A program made the translations under genes and the position numbers. From positions 1 through 64,000 of the forward strand of contig JAYPEK010000015.1 in the NCBI GenBank assembly GCA_038125725.1: a stretch of 64,000 nucleotides of DNA, in the 5' to 3' direction. Below the pieces are notes generated by a model, which did not search any database, was not told the DNA's origin, and saw only the letters and a list, made by a program, of their open reading frames with translations. Origin of the DNA: TMED8 sp038125725. GTDB lineage: Bacteria; Pseudomonadota; Alphaproteobacteria; Rhodospirillales; Casp-alpha2. Positions 46,914 to 55,093 of the stretch are shown piece by piece (within the stretch, counting starts at the first letter, position 1; the number at the start of each line of letters is the position of its first letter).

Positions 46914-49394
46914 ATGGATGAAACATCGCTCAACCGAAACACGCTCACTGTCGGCGTCGAGGGCATGTCCTGCGCCGGCTGCGTTTCGCGCGTGGAAAAG
47001 GCGCTTTCGGCCGTTTCCGGCGTCGATCTCGCGGAAGTGAATTTGGCCACCAAGCGCGCCACCGTCAGCTACGATCCGGGTTCGACCGGGCCGGGCGCGC
47101 TGGTCGACGCCATCAACGCCACCGGTTTCACGGTGCCGTCGGACAGCATCGATCTCGATATCGAGGGCATGTCCTGCGCCGGCTGCGTGTCGCGCGCGGA
47201 GAAGGCGGCGGCCAATCTGCCCGGCGTGGTTTCGTCGGAAATCAACCTCGCCACCCATCGCGGCCGCGTCACCTTCACCCCCGGCATCGTCCAGCCGGAA
47301 GCCATCGCCAAGGCGATCACCGAGGCCGGCTATCCCGCGCGCCCGCACCAGGCCGAGACCGGGACCGGCAATGAGCCCCAACAGGACGCCCGCGACGCGG
47401 AAACCGAGACCCTCCGGCGCGCGCTGGTCTTCGCGCTTAGTTTCACCGTGCCGCTGGTCGCGGTCGCCATGGGCCGCATGGTCGATAGCATCGGCGCCGC
47501 CATGCTGGGCATGATGGCGGAGCGCGCCTGGATGGCGGTGGAGTGGGTGCTGGCGACGCCGGTGCTGTTCTATGCCGGGCGGCATTTCCACAAATCCGGC
47601 TGGAACGAGCTGAAGCACCTCAATCCGGGGATGAACGCGCTGGTGATGATCGGCGCCGGCGCCGCCTATGTCTATTCGCTGGTATCGCTGGCCGCGCCGG
47701 GTCTATTCCCTGCCGGGACGGCGCATGCCTATTTCGAGGCATCCGGCGTGATCGTCACGCTGATCCTGTTCGGCCGCTACCTGGAGGCCTTGGCCAAGGG
47801 CCGCACCTCCGCGGCGATCAAGAAACTGATGGGCCTGCAGGTGCCGATGGCCCGGGTCGAGCGCGGCGGTGAGGTGAGCGAAATCCCAATCGCCGAGTTG
47901 CGCGTCGGCGACAAGGTGCACGTGCGGCCGGGCGAGCGGCTGCCCGCCGACGGCGCCATCTGGGACGGCACCAGCTTCATCGACGAATCGATGATCTCCG
48001 GCGATCCGGTTCCGGTGGAAAAAGGCCCCGGCGCCGAGGTCATCGGCGGCACCGTTAACGGCAACGGCGCGCTGACCGTGCTGGTCAGCCGCACCGGCGC
48101 CGACAGCGTACTGGCACGCATCATCCAGATGGTCGAGGACGCCCAGGCCGGCAAGCCGCCGATCCAGAAACTGGCCGACAGGATCGCCAGCGTCTTCGTG
48201 CCGGCAGTGATGGGCTTTGCCGTGCTCACGTTTCTGGGCTGGCTGCTGTGGGGACCGGAACCGGCGCTCGGCTATGCCTTCGTCACCGCCGTCTCGGTGC
48301 TGCTGATCGCATGCCCCTGCGCCATGGGGCTGGCGACGCCGACGGCGATCATGGCCGGCACCGGCCGCGGCGCCGAGGTCGGAGTCCTGATCCGGCGCGG
48401 CACGGCGCTTGAACTGCTGGCGCGGGTCGATACCGTGGTTCTCGACAAGACCGGTACGCTGACGGAAGGGAAGCCGGAGTTGCGGGCATTCCACGCGGTC
48501 GCCGCCGGCAGGGGCGCGGACGAAATCCTCGCCATCGCCGCCGCCGCCGAAGCCAAAAGCGAACATCCCATCGCCCAAGCCCTGGTCGATGCCGCCAAGG
48601 AGAAGAGCCTCGTCCTGCCGGAGATGACCGGCCTGGAGGCGCATCCGGGGCATGGCGTCACGGCAACGGTGGCGGGACATTCCGTCGCCATCGGCGCGGC
48701 GCGGCACATGCTGGCGCAAGGCATCGATATCGCCGCCGCGTCGGCCGAGGCCGACACCATCGCCGCGCAGGCATTGACGCCGGTCTTCATCGCCATCGAC
48801 GGCGCGCTTGCCGCCGTCGCCGGCGTCGGCGATGCCTTGAAGGCGGAAAGCGCCGCGACCATCCAGGCGCTGCAAGGCCTTGGATTGGAGACCGCGCTAC
48901 TGACCGGCGACACGGAAGCCACCGCCAAGGCGATTGCCGTCCAGGCCGGGATCGGGACCGTGATGGCCGGCGTTCTTCCGGACGGCAAGGCCGACGAAAT
49001 CAAGCGCCTGCAGGCCGAGGGCAAGACCGTCGCCTTCGTCGGCGACGGCATCAACGACGCCCCGGCGCTGGCGCAGGCGGACGTGGGCATCGCCATCGGC
49101 ACCGGCACCGACATCGCCATCGAGGCCGGCGAAGTGATCCTGATGTCGGGCGATCTCTCGGGCATCGTCCGTGCCGTCAGGCTGGCGAAACGCACGCTCC
49201 GGGTCATCCACGGCAACTTCTTCTGGGCCTATGCCTACAACGTGGCGCTGATCCCGCTGGCGGCGGGGATCTTGTACCCGGCCTTCGGGTTGCTGCTGAA
49301 CCCGATGCTGGCGGCCGGCGCCATGAGCATCTCGAGCCTGTTCGTGGTCTCCAACTCGCTCCGGCTCAAGTCCTTCGACGGGGGGCGGACATGA
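46914..49394 (+). CDS. copA: Copper-exporting P1B-type ATPase
   Basis: CopA pumps Cu(I) out of the cytoplasm. The 826-residue protein has two N-terminal heavy-metal domains, each with GMSCAGC, near residues 15 and 85. Eight membrane helices follow, with the ion-selective C467-P468-C469 motif, phosphorylation site D511 (DKTGTLTEG), SEHPIAQAL with the P1B His-Pro, and GDGINDAPAL. The actuator loop reads SGDPVPVEK, with Asp where Glu (TGE/SGE) is usual. GGAAGG precedes the ATG. It is first in an operon with cueR (4-base overlap) behind a CueR-type promoter. Confidence 0.96.
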   Translation: MDETSLNRNTLTVGVEGMSCAGCVSRVEKALSAVSGVDLAEVNLATKRATVSYDPGSTGPGALVDAINATGFTVPSDSIDLDIEGMSCAGCVSRAEKAAANLPGVVSSEINLATHRGRVTFTPGIVQPEAIAKAITEAGYPARPHQAETGTGNEPQQDARDAETETLRRALVFALSFTVPLVAVAMGRMVDSIGAAMLGMMAERAWMAVEWVLATPVLFYAGRHFHKSGWNELKHLNPGMNALVMIGAGAAYVYSLVSLAAPGLFPAGTAHAYFEASGVIVTLILFGRYLEALAKGRTSAAIKKLMGLQVPMARVERGGEVSEIPIAELRVGDKVHVRPGERLPADGAIWDGTSFIDESMISGDPVPVEKGPGAEVIGGTVNGNGALTVLVSRTGADSVLARIIQMVEDAQAGKPPIQKLADRIASVFVPAVMGFAVLTFLGWLLWGPEPALGYAFVTAVSVLLIACPCAMGLATPTAIMAGTGRGAEVGVLIRRGTALELLARVDTVVLDKTGTLTEGKPELRAFHAVAAGRGADEILAIAAAAEAKSEHPIAQALVDAAKEKSLVLPEMTGLEAHPGHGVTATVAGHSVAIGAARHMLAQGIDIAAASAEADTIAAQALTPVFIAIDGALAAVAGVGDALKAESAATIQALQGLGLETALLTGDTEATAKAIAVQAGIGTVMAGVLPDGKADEIKRLQAEGKTVAFVGDGINDAPALAQADVGIAIGTGTDIAIEAGEVILMSGDLSGIVRAVRLAKRTLRVIHGNFFWAYAYNVALIPLAAGILYPAFGLLLNPMLAAGAMSISSLFVVSNSLRLKSFDGGRT

Positions 49395-49783
49395 ACATCG
49401 GCGCGCTGGCGCGCGAGACCGGCATCTCGGCCAAGACCATCCGCTACTACGAAAGCATCGGCCTGACGCCGGAACCGGATCGCCAACCCAACGGCTACCG
49501 CGACTACGGCGACAATGACGTCGCCACGCTCAAGTTCGTGCAGCGTGCGCGCGGTCTCGGGTTCTCGCTGGAAGAGGTGAGGGCGCTGCTGACGCTGTGG
49601 CGCGACCAGGGCCGCGCCAGCGCCGACGTGAAGAAACTCGCCCTCGATCATATCCAGGAGATCGAGGGCCGCATCGGCGAACTGATGGCGATGAAGCGCA
49701 CGCTCGAGCACCTAACCGAGCGCTGCCACGGCGACGACCGCCCCGACTGCCCGATCCTGGAAGACCTGGCGAAGACGATTTAG
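49391..49783 (+). CDS. cueR: Cu(I)-responsive MerR-family regulator CueR
   Basis: CueR senses Cu(I) and switches on copA. The 130-residue protein has the MerR winged helix (MNIGALARETGISAKTIRYYE) at its N-terminus, a long dimerisation helix, and the metal loop C-x7-C (CHGDDRPDC) near residues 111-119, the spacing of copper/silver/gold sensors. Its ATG overlaps the copA stop (ATGA), so it is made from the promoter it controls. Confidence 0.95.
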   Translation: MNIGALARETGISAKTIRYYESIGLTPEPDRQPNGYRDYGDNDVATLKFVQRARGLGFSLEEVRALLTLWRDQGRASADVKKLALDHIQEIEGRIGELMAMKRTLEHLTERCHGDDRPDCPILEDLAKTI

Positions 49784-50611
49784 CTAGACCGGCGCTTCGC
49801 CCTGGGCGGTGCAGCGATGCAGTTTGCGGTGCATGTCCTCGGTGTAGTCGCGCACAGCGTAGTGCATGGTGCGGCGGTTGTCCCAAATCAGCACGTCGCC
49901 GACCTGCCAACGGTGGCGGTAAATGTTTTCCGGCTTGGTCGCCACCTCATAGAGGTGGTCCAGGAGCCAGGCACTTTCGCGCTCCTCCAGCCCGTCGATG
50001 CCGATGGTGAAGCGCGGATTGACGAAAATCGCCTTCTGGCCGGTGCCGACCGGCGAACGCACCACGGGGTGCAGTTGCGGCGGCTTCAATTCGGTGGGGT
50101 CGATGGGCCGGGCGTCGGTCGCGGCGCCGACGCTGCGCATCTGCGTGGCCTTGCCGGAATGAAAGGCCTGTAGGCCCGAGATCATCTGCTTCAGGCCGTC
50201 GGAAAGCTGCGCGTAGGCGCGCGCCATGTTGCAGATCATGGTGTCGCCGTGGCCTTCCGGCACGGCCAGCGCGTGCAAGACCGTCGCCGAGGGCGGTTCC
50301 GCCATGTGCGAGATGTCGGAGTGCCAATAGTCGTTGGGCGCGCCGGGCCGGCCCGGGCGGTTCTCCAGGATCAGCACCTCCGGGTGCCCATCGACGGTGG
50401 CGCGGGTGCGCAGCGGATGCACGAAGACATCGCCGAACAGGCTGGAAAATCGCTTCTGGTTCTCGGGCGACAGCGACTGGCCGCGAAACATCAGGGCGCC
50501 GTGGGTATCGAAGGCCTGCTTGATGGCGGCATCGGTCTCCGTGTCGGTGTCATTCAGGTCGACGCCCCGGACCTCGACGCCGATGGCGCCGCAAAGCGGT
50601 ATGAATTCCAT
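49784..50611 (-). CDS. TauD/TfdA family Fe(II)/2-oxoglutarate dioxygenase
   Basis: A 275-residue double-stranded beta-helix dioxygenase that couples 2-oxoglutarate decarboxylation to substrate hydroxylation. The iron ligands are the WHSD motif near residue 96 and the distal His in NRRTMHYAVRDY near 255, with the 2OG-binding Arg in the C-terminal HRKLHRC segment. Family members act on taurine, alkyl sulfates, 2,4-D and many others; no sulfonate or aromatic genes are adjacent, so the substrate is open. Its ribosome binding site is part of a run of nine G bases. Its stop abuts that of cueR. Confidence 0.9.
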   Translation of the reverse strand: MEFIPLCGAIGVEVRGVDLNDTDTETDAAIKQAFDTHGALMFRGQSLSPENQKRFSSLFGDVFVHPLRTRATVDGHPEVLILENRPGRPGAPNDYWHSDISHMAEPPSATVLHALAVPEGHGDTMICNMARAYAQLSDGLKQMISGLQAFHSGKATQMRSVGAATDARPIDPTELKPPQLHPVVRSPVGTGQKAIFVNPRFTIGIDGLEERESAWLLDHLYEVATKPENIYRHRWQVGDVLIWDNRRTMHYAVRDYTEDMHRKLHRCTAQGEAPV

Positions 50612-50616
50612 GATCT

Positions 50617-50643
50617 CCCCCCCCCAGGCTATTCCAGGCTATT
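50617..50643. repeat. Nine-base C/G tract and 10-bp tandem repeat upstream of a dioxygenase gene
   Basis: The plus strand has nine C in a row (50617-50625), followed by two exact tandem copies of CCAGGCTATT (50624-50633 and 50634-50643). On the minus strand the G tract directly precedes AGATC-ATG of the TauD-type gene and so forms its ribosome binding site. The second repeat copy includes the stop codon of the upstream minus-strand gene. Both elements are prone to slippage. Confidence 0.85.
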
Positions 50644-51202
50644 GCCGCGGCCGTGTCGCGACGTCGCTGCGACAGCTTTGCGTCACTTCGCCCTGGGCGT
50701 CAATATAGACGATCTCCAGAAAGGTGATTTCCGACAGGCGCTCGCCAACGGCGATCGCCTCCTTGCCACTTTCGATGGGTTCGTGCGCGAAGATCAGCCC
50801 GAGCCGGCGGATGACCCGCTCGCGCGGCGAGATGTTGGCCGAATAGGAAAGGGTCTCGACCGAAAACACCTCGTTCACGGCCTGCACGTGCAGGGCCTGG
50901 CATTGTTTGGTACTCGGCGTGTCAGTGGGGGTGCGAAAGACGTAGCGGATTTCGATCGTGCCTGTATCCGCCTTGTACCAGACCCGGGTGGTCAGTACTG
51001 GCGAGCTTCTCGGCGCGATCCGGGTGGCGGCCTCCAGGGCGAACAGGCGCAGCCGCTTCATGCCGGAATCGAACAGCGTCGTCGGCTCCTTGCTCAGCCG
51101 CTCGATAACCGGCGGATTGGCGGCATCGGCGGGCAGGGCGAGAGCCAAGCCGAAGCCGGCAACCACCGCCATGGCGATCCGTTTACAGAACATCCCCGTC
51201 AT
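50639..51202 (-). CDS. Hypothetical secreted protein
   Basis: A 187-residue protein with a clear Sec signal peptide (CKRIAMAVVAGFGLALALPADAA, cleavage near residue 28) and no further membrane segment, so it is probably periplasmic. The mature part is basic with two Cys (KQCQ and QSCRS) that could pair. I recognise no domain. GGAG lies 5 bases before ATG 51202; an ATG at 51193 is also possible. It is upstream of and co-directional with the TauD-type dioxygenase (27 bases apart), perhaps one transcript, and diverges from the other oxygenase gene. Confidence 0.7.
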   Translation of the reverse strand: MTGMFCKRIAMAVVAGFGLALALPADAANPPVIERLSKEPTTLFDSGMKRLRLFALEAATRIAPRSSPVLTTRVWYKADTGTIEIRYVFRTPTDTPSTKQCQALHVQAVNEVFSVETLSYSANISPRERVIRRLGLIFAHEPIESGKEAIAVGERLSEITFLEIVYIDAQGEVTQSCRSDVATRPRQ

Positions 51203-51280
51203 CTCCGCTCCTTTTCCCCCGCGATGATAGACGCCGCGCGTCCCGGTTGGAAAGCCATCGCGATTTGGCTAGGTTACGCC

Positions 51281-51904
51281 ATGACTGAAATTCTCGATCT
51301 CTGGCCGACAAAGCTCATCCGCACGAAGCTCGATGGTTTCGAGGAGCCGAACCGCGAGTTGCTGAAGCTGGCGCGCGACTGGGACAAGGAAAAGAAGGAC
51401 CTAACCACCGACTACCGCGACAACAATCCCTTCAACGTCGACGCGCCGGCCACCAACTGGCTGCGCGGCCAGGTCAACGCCACCGTCATCGAATACCTGA
51501 AAGCCATCGGCATCGACTTCCCGGTGGACTGGCAGGTCCACGGCTGGGTCAACATCAACCGCACCGGCGACTATCACGACCCGCACAATCATCCGCACTG
51601 CTATCTGTCGGGAACCTACTACGTGAAGGTGCCGCAGGCGGCATCGAAGCGGCGCCAGCGCGCCGATGTCAGGCCCAACCACATCACATTCTACGACCCG
51701 CGCTTCGGCATCAACATGAGCTCGATCCGCAACGACCCCTACCTGGACCCGGAATTCACCGTGCTGCCGGAACCGGGCCTGTTGATGATGTGGCCGGCGA
51801 GCCTGATGCATTTCGTGCACCCGAACCTGAGCGACGAGACCCGCGTCTCCATCAGCTTCAACATCGTCCTCAAGTGGGCGGACCACTACCTGCCGAGTCA
51901 GTAA
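51281..51904 (+). CDS. Putative 2OG-Fe(II) oxygenase (TIGR02466-like)
   Basis: A 207-residue protein with the His-rich metal segment GDYHDPHNHPHCYLSGTYYV near residues 98-117 and a second conserved block LLMMWPASLMHFVHPNLSDETRVSISFN near the end. These match a family of predicted 2-oxoglutarate-dependent oxygenases seen in marine bacteria and phages. Substrate unknown. ATG 51281 starts the conserved MTEILDLWPTKL; an extension upstream is in frame but not needed. It stands alone on the plus strand, converging with the DODA-type gene 5 bases away. Confidence 0.8.
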   Translation: MTEILDLWPTKLIRTKLDGFEEPNRELLKLARDWDKEKKDLTTDYRDNNPFNVDAPATNWLRGQVNATVIEYLKAIGIDFPVDWQVHGWVNINRTGDYHDPHNHPHCYLSGTYYVKVPQAASKRRQRADVRPNHITFYDPRFGINMSSIRNDPYLDPEFTVLPEPGLLMMWPASLMHFVHPNLSDETRVSISFNIVLKWADHYLPSQ

Positions 51905-51909
51905 CGCCC

Positions 51910-52701
51910 TCAGTTCACGCCATAGACGTCCATGGCCAGGATGCCGTAGGCGTAGCTTTCATGCATGCGGGTGCTTTCCATGCCGTCCGACGCCGCGCCC
52001 AGGGCCACGAACAGCGGCAGGAAGTGCTCATCCGTCGGATGGTTCTCGGCACCGAAGGGCGCGATCTCCCGGTAATTCAGCAAATCATTGATGCGACCGT
52101 CGCGGATCGCCGCCGCAACCCATTCGGCGAATTCACGCACCCAATCGGGCGCCGCCGCGTCGCAGGCGAAACGCCCCCTGAAGAAGGCGGCCAGGTTATG
52201 GGTAACGGCGCCGGACGCCAAAATCAGCGTGCCTTGCGCGCGCAGCGGGCGCAGGACGCGGCCGAGCCTCAGGTGGTGGTCGGGGCCCAGGCCCGGTTGC
52301 ACCGACAACTGGGTGACCGGGATTTCCGCCTCCGGGTAGATCAGCCTGAGCGGCACCCAGGCGCCATGATCGAGCCCCCGCGACGGGCTCCGACCAACCT
52401 CGAAGCCGGCGTCTTCCAATAGCGCCGCGGTGCGCGCGCCAAGATCGGGGGCGCCAGGTACCGGATATTGCATTTCATAAAGCTCGGGCGCGAAGCCGCC
52501 GAAGTCGTGGATGGTTTCCGGCGCGGCGACCGTCGAGACCATCGGCGCTTGCGTTTCCCAGTGTGCCGAGACGACCAGGATATCCTTCGGGCGCGGCAGC
52601 TCATCTGCGAGCCCCTGCAGATAGTGATGCGCCGGGCTTCCGTCCAACGCCAGCATGGGCGAGCCGTGGGATACGAAGATCGCGGGCATTTGCGCGGTCA
52701 T
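51910..52701 (-). CDS. DODA-type extradiol ring-opening dioxygenase (YgiD-like)
   Basis: A 263-residue class III extradiol dioxygenase homologue of the YgiD/4,5-DOPA dioxygenase group, zinc- or iron-dependent. Metal ligand regions are FVSHGSPML at the start, VVSAHWET near residue 45 and GAVTHNLAAF near 175. Natural substrates of most members are unknown. It lies 36 bases downstream of doxX on the minus strand, with a LysR gene diverging from doxX, a recurring trio in proteobacteria that suggests LysR control. Confidence 0.9.
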   Translation of the reverse strand: MTAQMPAIFVSHGSPMLALDGSPAHHYLQGLADELPRPKDILVVSAHWETQAPMVSTVAAPETIHDFGGFAPELYEMQYPVPGAPDLGARTAALLEDAGFEVGRSPSRGLDHGAWVPLRLIYPEAEIPVTQLSVQPGLGPDHHLRLGRVLRPLRAQGTLILASGAVTHNLAAFFRGRFACDAAAPDWVREFAEWVAAAIRDGRINDLLNYREIAPFGAENHPTDEHFLPLFVALGAASDGMESTRMHESYAYGILAMDVYGVN

Positions 52702-52737
52702 GGCGTTTGTCCTTTCAAACCAAGAGGGAGGGCGCGC

Positions 52738-53157
52738 CTAGGCGCGCGCCACCCGGGCCGAGCCCAAAACATCCTGCAACTGCCAGGCGCCGCCGCCCAG
52801 CAGGGCCTGCACCGCCAGGGTCAGGGTCCAGAACGCCGGGAACTCCCATCCGCCGTTGGCGCCGGAGAACACCCAGCCGTTTCCGACATGCACGAAGGTG
52901 GCGCCCAACAGCACCGGGATCAAGCCGAGCGCCGCCCAACGCACCTGCACGCCGGCAATCAGTGCCGCGCCGCCCAGTACTTCCGCAGCGACAACAGCGT
53001 AGGCGGTAAATCCGGGAAGGCCGAGCGATTCGAAATACCCGACGGTGCCGGGAAGGGTGAAGACGAAAATCTTCAGCGCGCCATGCGCCAACGCCATGGT
53101 GCCAAGGGAAAGACGCAGCAGCAAAGCCGCGTAGGAAACAGCGATCGTGTTGTTCAT
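52738..53157 (-). CDS. DoxX family membrane protein
   Basis: A 139-residue inner-membrane protein with four predicted helices, starting LLLRLSLGTMALAHGALKIF and including the Gly-rich AAEVLGGAALIAG typical of DoxX. Members are linked to quinone-dependent thiosulfate oxidation in archaea or to redox stress; function here is unassigned. I chose ATG 53157 (MNNTIAVSYA). It is the first gene of a two-gene unit with the DODA-type dioxygenase. Confidence 0.88.
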   Translation of the reverse strand: MNNTIAVSYAALLLRLSLGTMALAHGALKIFVFTLPGTVGYFESLGLPGFTAYAVVAAEVLGGAALIAGVQVRWAALGLIPVLLGATFVHVGNGWVFSGANGGWEFPAFWTLTLAVQALLGGGAWQLQDVLGSARVARA

Positions 53158-53228
53158 GGTACAGGACTCCAATCAAGGTCGAGAAGTTCGTGACGCCACC
53201 GCTTGTGGCGCTTTCCGGCAATCTACTG

Positions 53229-53244
53229 TTTCCATTTTTGGAAA
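53229..53244. promoter_or_regulatory. Candidate LysR operator
   Basis: TTTCCATTTTTGGAAA is a perfect 6-bp inverted repeat with a 4-base centre, containing the T-N11-A arrangement of LysR sites. It lies in the 137-base region between doxX (leftward) and the LysR gene (rightward), where such a regulator normally binds to control both. Confidence 0.55.
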
Positions 53245-53294
53245 TAATCTGCAAATAATGCAAAAAACTATCCCTGAATTAAGGATAATTAGTC

Positions 53295-54185
53295 ATGGAC
53301 CAACTGAATGCCATGAAGGTCTTCGTCGCCGTCGTCGACGAAGCCGGTTTCGGCGCCGCGGCTGAGAGGCTGAACCTGTCGCGCACCAAGGTGTCCAAAC
53401 AGGTAATGGATCTGGAAGCGCACCTGAACGCCAGGCTGCTGAACCGCACCACCCGGCGCCACAGCCTGACCGGCACCGGCCGCGCCTATTACGAACGCGC
53501 GAAGAGCATCCTCAACGAGATCGAGGAGGCCGACGCCGAAGCCGCCAACCAGTCGATGACGCCGAGCGGCCGCCTGCGCATCAATGCGCCCATGGCCTAT
53601 GGCATCTCGCACGTGGCGCCCAATCTTCGCGGCTACATGGACCGCTATCCCGAGGTCGAGGTCGATCTGACGCTGAACGATCGCGTCGTCGATTTGGTGG
53701 ATGAAGGCTACGACATGGCCATCCGCATCGGCGAGCTGCGCGATTCCAGCCTGATCGCCAGACGTATAGCCGTTAGCCACATGGTGGCCTGCGCCGCGCC
53801 GTCATACCTGGCCGAACACGGGACGCCGGAACACCCCGGCGACCTTCAGGATCACGCCTGTCTTGCCTACACCTACGTCAGCAACCCGAGCCGCTGGAAG
53901 TTCACATCCGGCGGGGAAACCGTCACGGTCAACGTCCAGCCACGCCTGGTCAGCAACAACGGCGATGCCATCGCCGCCGCCGCGATTTCGGGCCTCGGCG
54001 TCATCATCCAGCCTTCGTTCATCGTCGAAGCGGCCTTGAATGACGGCCGGTTGGTGGAAATCCTAACCGGTTTCGATGCCGGCGGCTTCGGCATCCATGC
54101 GGTCTATCCCTCGGGACGGCTGGTCTCGGCGCGGGTTCGGACCTTCATCGACTATCTCGTAGCCTGTACCGGCACGGACGGCTGA
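53295..54185 (+). CDS. LysR family transcriptional regulator
   Basis: A 296-residue regulator with the N-terminal winged helix (AMKVFVAVVDEAGFGAAAER, LNLSRTKVSKQVMDLEAHL) and a periplasmic-binding-like effector domain from about residue 90, close to the CrgA/YafC branch. AAGGA precedes the ATG. It diverges from doxX and the DODA-type dioxygenase, its probable targets, across a region holding an inverted repeat. The effector is unknown; aromatic or quinone compounds would fit the neighbours. Confidence 0.92.
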   Translation: MDQLNAMKVFVAVVDEAGFGAAAERLNLSRTKVSKQVMDLEAHLNARLLNRTTRRHSLTGTGRAYYERAKSILNEIEEADAEAANQSMTPSGRLRINAPMAYGISHVAPNLRGYMDRYPEVEVDLTLNDRVVDLVDEGYDMAIRIGELRDSSLIARRIAVSHMVACAAPSYLAEHGTPEHPGDLQDHACLAYTYVSNPSRWKFTSGGETVTVNVQPRLVSNNGDAIAAAAISGLGVIIQPSFIVEAALNDGRLVEILTGFDAGGFGIHAVYPSGRLVSARVRTFIDYLVACTGTDG

Positions 54186-54208
54186 ACCGATCCCCGAAAC
54201 AGGGGCAA

Positions 54209-54430
54209 TCACTCGCGCCGGTCGGGCGCGTCCGCCGGGATGCCCTGGCGGCACAAGCCGCACTCGATCTCGGCCCCAAGCATTTCCGCGCGTCCAGCTT
54301 CCGTCACCGCCCACGGGCGCTCGGAGAACGGCGGCTGATGTCGCACATGACGATTATGGCCGCAGTCGAGCTCGGCCACCCAAAGGCCGTCGTCATCCTT
54401 GTGAAATCCGGTTATCCTCGATATCGACAT
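54209..54430 (-). CDS. DUF3565 domain protein
   Basis: A 73-residue protein with the family pattern ITGFHKDDDGLWVAELDCGH, HVRHQPPF, and a C-terminal C-x2-C (ECGLCRQG). Together with the Cys-Gly-His and His pair it looks like a small zinc-binding fold. Function is unknown. It is on the minus strand, converging with the LysR gene and diverging from the next gene by only 34 bases, so both promoters must overlap there. Confidence 0.82.
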   Translation of the reverse strand: MSISRITGFHKDDDGLWVAELDCGHNRHVRHQPPFSERPWAVTEAGRAEMLGAEIECGLCRQGIPADAPDRRE

Positions 54431-54464
54431 ACCCGAACATTAAACCGGAAACCGGACCCGAGCC

Positions 54465-54809
54465 ATGCCGCCCAAGAAGAACCCGCTGAAGCTCAACAAA
54501 CTGCAACTGCGCACGCTCGCATTGTGTCAGGTGATCGCACGCGAACCCGATCTCGTGCGCATGGATGACGCGACGGGGGAGGCGACGCTGCTGCATCTGC
54601 CGCACCCGCATGGTGACCATGTCCACGTGGGCCCCTTCGTGGTCTCGGCGCGTGACGCCAGCGGCTTCGCCAACCCGGCCGTCTGGACGGCACTGACGCG
54701 CAAGGGCCTGGCTCGTCAGGACGGCCCCGCCGGCGTCACCCTGAGTGCCGAGGGCCTCGCCTACGACTGCGGTTTTGGCGACAGGTTCCTGGCGCCCTCC
54801 GACCATTGA
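54465..54809 (+). CDS. Conserved-looking hypothetical protein
   Basis: A 114-residue protein with no signal peptide. It starts basic (PPKKNPLKLNKLQLRTLALCQ), has a central HLPHPHGDHVHVGPF cluster of four His and one Asp that could bind metal, and ends with a helix-turn-like segment (NPAVWTALTRKGLARQD, VTLSAEGLAYDC) resembling a winged helix. Codon use is that of a real gene. I do not recognise the family. It is followed 10 bases later by the GIY-YIG gene. Confidence 0.65.
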   Translation: MPPKKNPLKLNKLQLRTLALCQVIAREPDLVRMDDATGEATLLHLPHPHGDHVHVGPFVVSARDASGFANPAVWTALTRKGLARQDGPAGVTLSAEGLAYDCGFGDRFLAPSDH

Positions 54810-54819
54810 AGAACCATCA

Positions 54820-55089
54820 TTGAACGAGAAAGCGTTCGGCTTCGTCTACGTGCTGGGCAGCCTCGGCAAGGGGGGACCGCGCACTTACGTGGGCTGGACG
54901 CATGACCTCGAACAGCGCATCGCGCGCCACAACGCCGGCACCGGCGCCCGCTCGACACGGGGACGTCAATGGCGGCTGCTCTATGCGGAACGCTTCGAGA
55001 CCCGCGCCGAGGCCATGAGCCGTGAATGGCACCTGAAGCGCGACCGGCGGCTTAGGCGCGAACTGCTGGATTGCCTGACCGGGCAATAG
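54820..55089 (+). CDS. GIY-YIG nuclease family protein (UPF0213-like)
   Basis: An 89-residue single-domain GIY-YIG protein. The first motif is degenerate (FVYVLGS for GIY and TYVGWT for YIG), followed by the catalytic Arg region LEQRIARHNAGTGARST and the Glu in RAEAMSREWHLKRDRR. YhbQ-type homologues act on DNA in repair or stress, but most are uncharacterised. The TTG at 54820 is the best start, since no ATG is available near the domain; GAAGAACC upstream is a weak site. It converges with the response regulator. Confidence 0.78.
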   Translation: MNEKAFGFVYVLGSLGKGGPRTYVGWTHDLEQRIARHNAGTGARSTRGRQWRLLYAERFETRAEAMSREWHLKRDRRLRRELLDCLTGQ

Positions 55090-55093
55090 GCGG

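Noticed and set aside
49784..50611. Naming the dioxygenase tauD
   Set aside because: Only family-level motifs are present and there are no taurine transport genes nearby; the substrate cannot be stated.
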